DNA from: Stramonita haemastoma
Taxonomy: Eukaryota > Mollusca > Gastropoda > Neogastropoda > Muricidae
Assembly: GCA_030674155.1 (NCBI GenBank)
Contig: CM060335.1
Span: forward strand, 39,347,447-39,411,446
DNA length: 64,000 bases
Reading direction: 5' to 3'
In this document: positions 60,766 through 64,000 of the stretch, one piece after another
How positions within the stretch are numbered: the stretch's first letter is position 1
Layout of the letters: every line of letters starts with the position of its first letter
Translations under genes and position numbers: made by a program
The notes under the pieces: generated by a model
Told to the model about the DNA's origin: nothing
The model's database searches: none
Seen by the model: the letters and a program-made list of their open reading frames with translations, nothing else

Positions 60766-61069
60766 TAGTCTAACCATCCTTAAAACAAATACTGATAGCT
60801 TGGGGGGGGGGGGGGGGCAATGACCTGTGACCTGTAGACTGGACAACAAAGACTGTGTTTGCTTCTTTTGTTATATCATCAGTGTGGCATGTAATATTCA
60901 GCCATGGACTGACCAATCCCTGATCCCAAACCTCTGCTGGGATATGAATATAACAAGAAGAGATAGTCATAGTTTGCAGAACTAGGTCAATGTCAAACTT
61001 CACTGGACTTATCTTGACGGTTGACCTGACCTGATAATAATCTTACTTCACTCTGAAAGAAAAAAAAAA

Positions 61070-61088
61070 GGGGGGGGGGGGGGGGGGG
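61070..61088. repeat. Poly-G tract (19 bases) after A-run
   Basis: Uninterrupted G run following 10 A. A 16-base G run lies at 60802-60817. Confidence 0.95.
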
Positions 61089-61464
61089 AAGGGCAGGGAG
61101 AGGAGGGGGAGAGGGGAGGGTAACTGAGAGGGACCCCAAATAGGTTGTTGTTGTTGAAGTTATGTTATAGTCCCAGAAGAAATACTCCGATTTAGGGACT
61201 GTTGACAGAAAGTCAGGAGGTCTCCCACTTCAGGGCCTCGGGCCACCCCCAAAATAGAACAGTTCTGTTGAAGCAACAAGAGAGAACGGCCTGCCAAGCA
61301 CCGCAGTGCTGCACCAGCCCAAGCTCCTAATAATACTCCAATAGGACATCCACATGCTTCTTATTTAGGGTCACCTTCATCTGTGCAAATCTATTAATTT
61401 TTAAACCTAAAAGGTACTGCCCAGATTCGGATAGATCAGCAAACCAGTTCCTTTAGGACTAAGA

Positions 61465-61775
61465 AACTCAGTGGTTGTTTATACAGTCTTCAACTCGCAA
61501 TCTGATGGCTGGTAACATAACCTGTGGGTGTGGGTTCAAATCCTACTGAGTTGTCCAATTTGAGAGACTTTTCTCCCCCTTGTTGAATTGGCTTTTTTTT
61601 AAAAAAAACTTTTTTTCGTTCCTTGTCTTCAGCTCTGAGTTTTACCAATGGTGGACTTTTGCGAATACTTAGGCTATACTACTTTATGTCACAGCAGATT
61701 TCTCTGTGTGAAATTCGGGCTGAAATTCAAGGGAGTTGCATTCAGACTTTAGGGATGATGTCGAGCGACAGAAGT
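61465..61775 (+). mobile_element. tRNA-derived SINE with gastropod-type body fragment
   Basis: The head has an A-box-like aactcagtggttg (about 61468) and B box GGGTTCAAATCC (about 61541-61552). The body includes ttctctgtgtgaaattcggg (about 61700), a phrase I associate with gastropod SINEs, and a family B-like end (gcattcagactttagggatg). The attribution to gastropods is from memory, not a search. Confidence 0.55.
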
Positions 61776-62080
61776 GTTCATGTGAGGTTATGATAAAACT
61801 GTTATTATTATGTTATCCTATCATAAATCTCACCATTGGTGAACCTGGGAGCTTTAGCTGAGAAACAAAGAAACAAAAGACGGTGTCGTTTTCTAATTAA
61901 TTAAAAAAAAAAAAAACACCAAAAAACACACACAACAACCACAAAATTCGAAAAACAATTTAACATATTAAAGTTATTGTGTATTCCCAGATATGACAGT
62001 TTTTGTTTTTTTTTCTTTTGGTTAAACTGAATTTGCTTTTCACAACACATTAGAACACTACCACTATATCTGTGTAGGCA

Positions 62081-62096
62081 ACACACACACACACAC

Positions 62097-62157
<61 letters not shown>

Positions 62158-62163
62158 ACGCAC

Positions 62164-62195
<32 letters not shown>

Positions 62196-62207
62196 TTACA
62201 TACACAC

Positions 62208-62276
<69 letters not shown>
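62081..62276. repeat. (CA)n and (TA)n microsatellites
   Basis: CA 62081-62190 with a cgtacgcacg break, then TA 62216-62276. Confidence 0.96.
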
Positions 62277-62278
<2 letters not shown>

Positions 62279-62589
62279 AGTTTTTGACACTCTTGGGTGA
62301 TGGTAGGTCAGGACCAAACTTCAGCAGTAGGTAGGGGGAAAAAAAAGTAGTTCTGGTTAAGAGTCCTTTGGGCGTTTGTCATTTTCCGAATTATGGCTCG
62401 CTATGGCTCAGCGATTCATTTGGCTCGTATCCCAACCGATTCTTCTGCGTTATATATCGTTTAAAAAGCTGACCCTAAGTCACCTTAGTCACCCGTGTTT
62501 CCTCTGGTCTGCCCCTCTTTCTTTGAGGTGAGTCTCCCACCCCACCCCACCCCCTACTCCGTCAGTTCGAAAGCAGTTTATCTATAGAA

Positions 62590-62935
62590 AAGCGTCTGGT
62601 TCGATTTCCGTTGGAGGGGATTTTTCCCCTGGAGTTAACATCAGTGGTGACTCCACTCTCCCCAAAAGTCTTTTGGATGAGACTATAAACTGAGGCCCGC
62701 GTGTGCGAACGCACGCAGAACATCTTGCGCACACGTTAAATCCTGTTCCGCTTTTCGTAAGAGTAGGTCACTGTGTGCCGGTGGGAACAGATGACCAGAT
62801 TTACAAAACTGCATACACACGGGGACTTGGGTGTAAAAAAAAAAAAAAAAAAGTAAATGAGTGCTTATTCCGTTATCCTCGATATAAAAGAATGAATAAA
62901 TAAATAAAAGAATAAATAAATGAATAAATTAGTTA
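62590..62935 (+). mobile_element. SINE family A, near-complete copy
   Basis: A B-box-like ggttcgatttcc (62598-62609) is followed by family A body motifs (gtgactccactctccccaaa, gaacgcacgcagaacatctt, gttaaatcctgttccgcttt) and the tail (gtgcttattccgttatcctc, then an ATAAA repeat). It is the + orientation counterpart of 43290-43648. Confidence 0.82.
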
Positions 62936-63269
62936 GTCCTTCCCCTTCTTTCCAATAGGTATTTCTCTTGGGGATGCCAGGGGCCTGTCAGTTTTAAATA
63001 GCATCCCCACCTTCTGGAAAATCTGGGTTAAGAACTCCCTCTTTTCTATCCCTTTCTTTTCTTCTGCCTTGCTCCTTTTCTTCTTTTGTCAACTTTCTTG
63101 TCTGTTGTCTTCTGTCGTGATCCATTCTCCTGCTTTTTTTCCCTTCAGAAAGACTTAATAAAAGATGACAATTTTGTCTCACACCGAAGTCGGATGCGCT
63201 GGGCCTGACTTGTGCAGGCAATGCATTTTGGCTCATATGACAGACAATAATAGCTACTGTCTGAGCGTT

Positions 63270-63490
63270 TCATGATGAAGAAGATGAGGGAGGAGGAGGA
63301 GGAGGAAGAAGGAGGAGGAGGAGAAAAAGAAGGAAAAGAAGAATAAAGAATGAAAGACAAAGAAAGAAGAAGGGGGAGAAGAAAAAGAAGGAGAAGAAGA
63401 AAAAAAAGAAAGAAAGAAGAAGAAAGAAGGAGGAGGAAGAAATAAAGCAAGAAAGAAGAAGAAGAAGAAGAAAATGAAGAAGAAGAGGGG
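63270..63490. repeat. Purine (GAA/GGA/AAG)n tract
   Basis: About 220 bases almost wholly of A and G on the + strand, imperfect trinucleotide pattern. Confidence 0.93.
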
Positions 63491-63564
63491 TACCACATTT
63501 CATCAACCGTGCTCATGCTCTTCATGTATTCTATTTATTATTCTACTTATGTTATCCCTAATAA

Positions 63565-63635
63565 GGGCGGGGACGGGATGCAAAAAAGCACACGAGTGCT
63601 TTTTCATCATCCTCGAAATAAAAGAATTTGATTTG
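63565..63635 (+). mobile_element. SINE family A, tail-only copy
   Basis: cggggacgggatgcaaaaaa, cacgagtgctttttcatcat and cctcgaaataaaagaattt match the family tail. Confidence 0.65.
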
Positions 63636-63872
63636 ATTATGATTTGATTCATTTCATAGTGCACAGATATCATGCTGGGTATGTTTGTGCCTTCCACACC
63701 ATACACCATAGACATTCTTTTCTCTGAGGGTACGTAGATCTATTTGCATCTAACACGTCTACAGTCAGAACACTTTTCTATAGATAAACTGCTTTCATTC
63801 TAACAACGTTACTCCACTTTCCTGAGGAGCCAACCAATCCAAAAAAAACCAGGTCTCAAAAAAATCTGTAAT

Positions 63873-64000
<128 letters not shown>

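Overview
This is animal nuclear DNA: spliced genes with GT-AG introns, AT-rich introns, very dense microsatellites, and several families of tRNA-derived SINEs and LINE remnants. The SINE repertoire points to a marine mollusc, most likely a gastropod. The best clue is a fragment near 61.7 kb that resembles repeats I associate with snail genomes. No species can be named from sequence alone.

Two host genes are recognisable, and they converge tail to tail. On the + strand, 1.02-3.39 kb holds the last three coding exons of EMC5/MMGT1, a subunit of the ER membrane protein complex; its first exon lies off the left edge. On the - strand, a gene of about 31 kb runs from a CCAAT-rich promoter near 37.3 kb to a poly(A) signal at 6.09 kb. 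It encodes a mitochondrial carrier of the SLC25A14/SLC25A30 (UCP5/KMCP1, BMCP1) type. One non-coding 5' exon and ten coding exons were placed, giving a protein of about 295 residues with all three carrier signatures. In both genes one splice junction is out of frame by one or two bases relative to the conserved protein, which suggests assembly indels or real lesions.

The carrier introns (7.99-37.16 kb) hold a 40-bp minisatellite of about 19 units at 16.7-17.5 kb, three shorter tandem arrays and very large GA/GT microsatellites at 24.6-26.4 kb. They also hold several long poly-G/poly-C tracts and a possible piggyBac-like MITE with twin palindromes at 35.4-35.9 kb.

From 37.4 kb to the right edge no host gene was found. 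This part holds a decayed reverse-transcriptase fragment (39.3 kb) and SINE copies in both orientations. It also holds a degenerate L1/Tx1-type LINE on the - strand: ORF2 at 45.7-49.5 kb with poly(A) at 45.2 kb, and a separate ORF1-like remnant at 52.7-53.9 kb. From about 54 to 58.9 kb the sequence is full of homopolymer and pyrimidine runs and ends in a 100-base N gap, so it is probably low-quality assembly. The last 5 kb is repeats and microsatellites.

I found no bacterial or viral gene system and no convincing novel multi-gene system. The points most worth checking are the two frame-breaking junctions, the intronic array of CCAAT-bearing repeats inside a gene whose promoter is also CCAAT-rich, the nested SINE insertion, and the twin-palindrome element.
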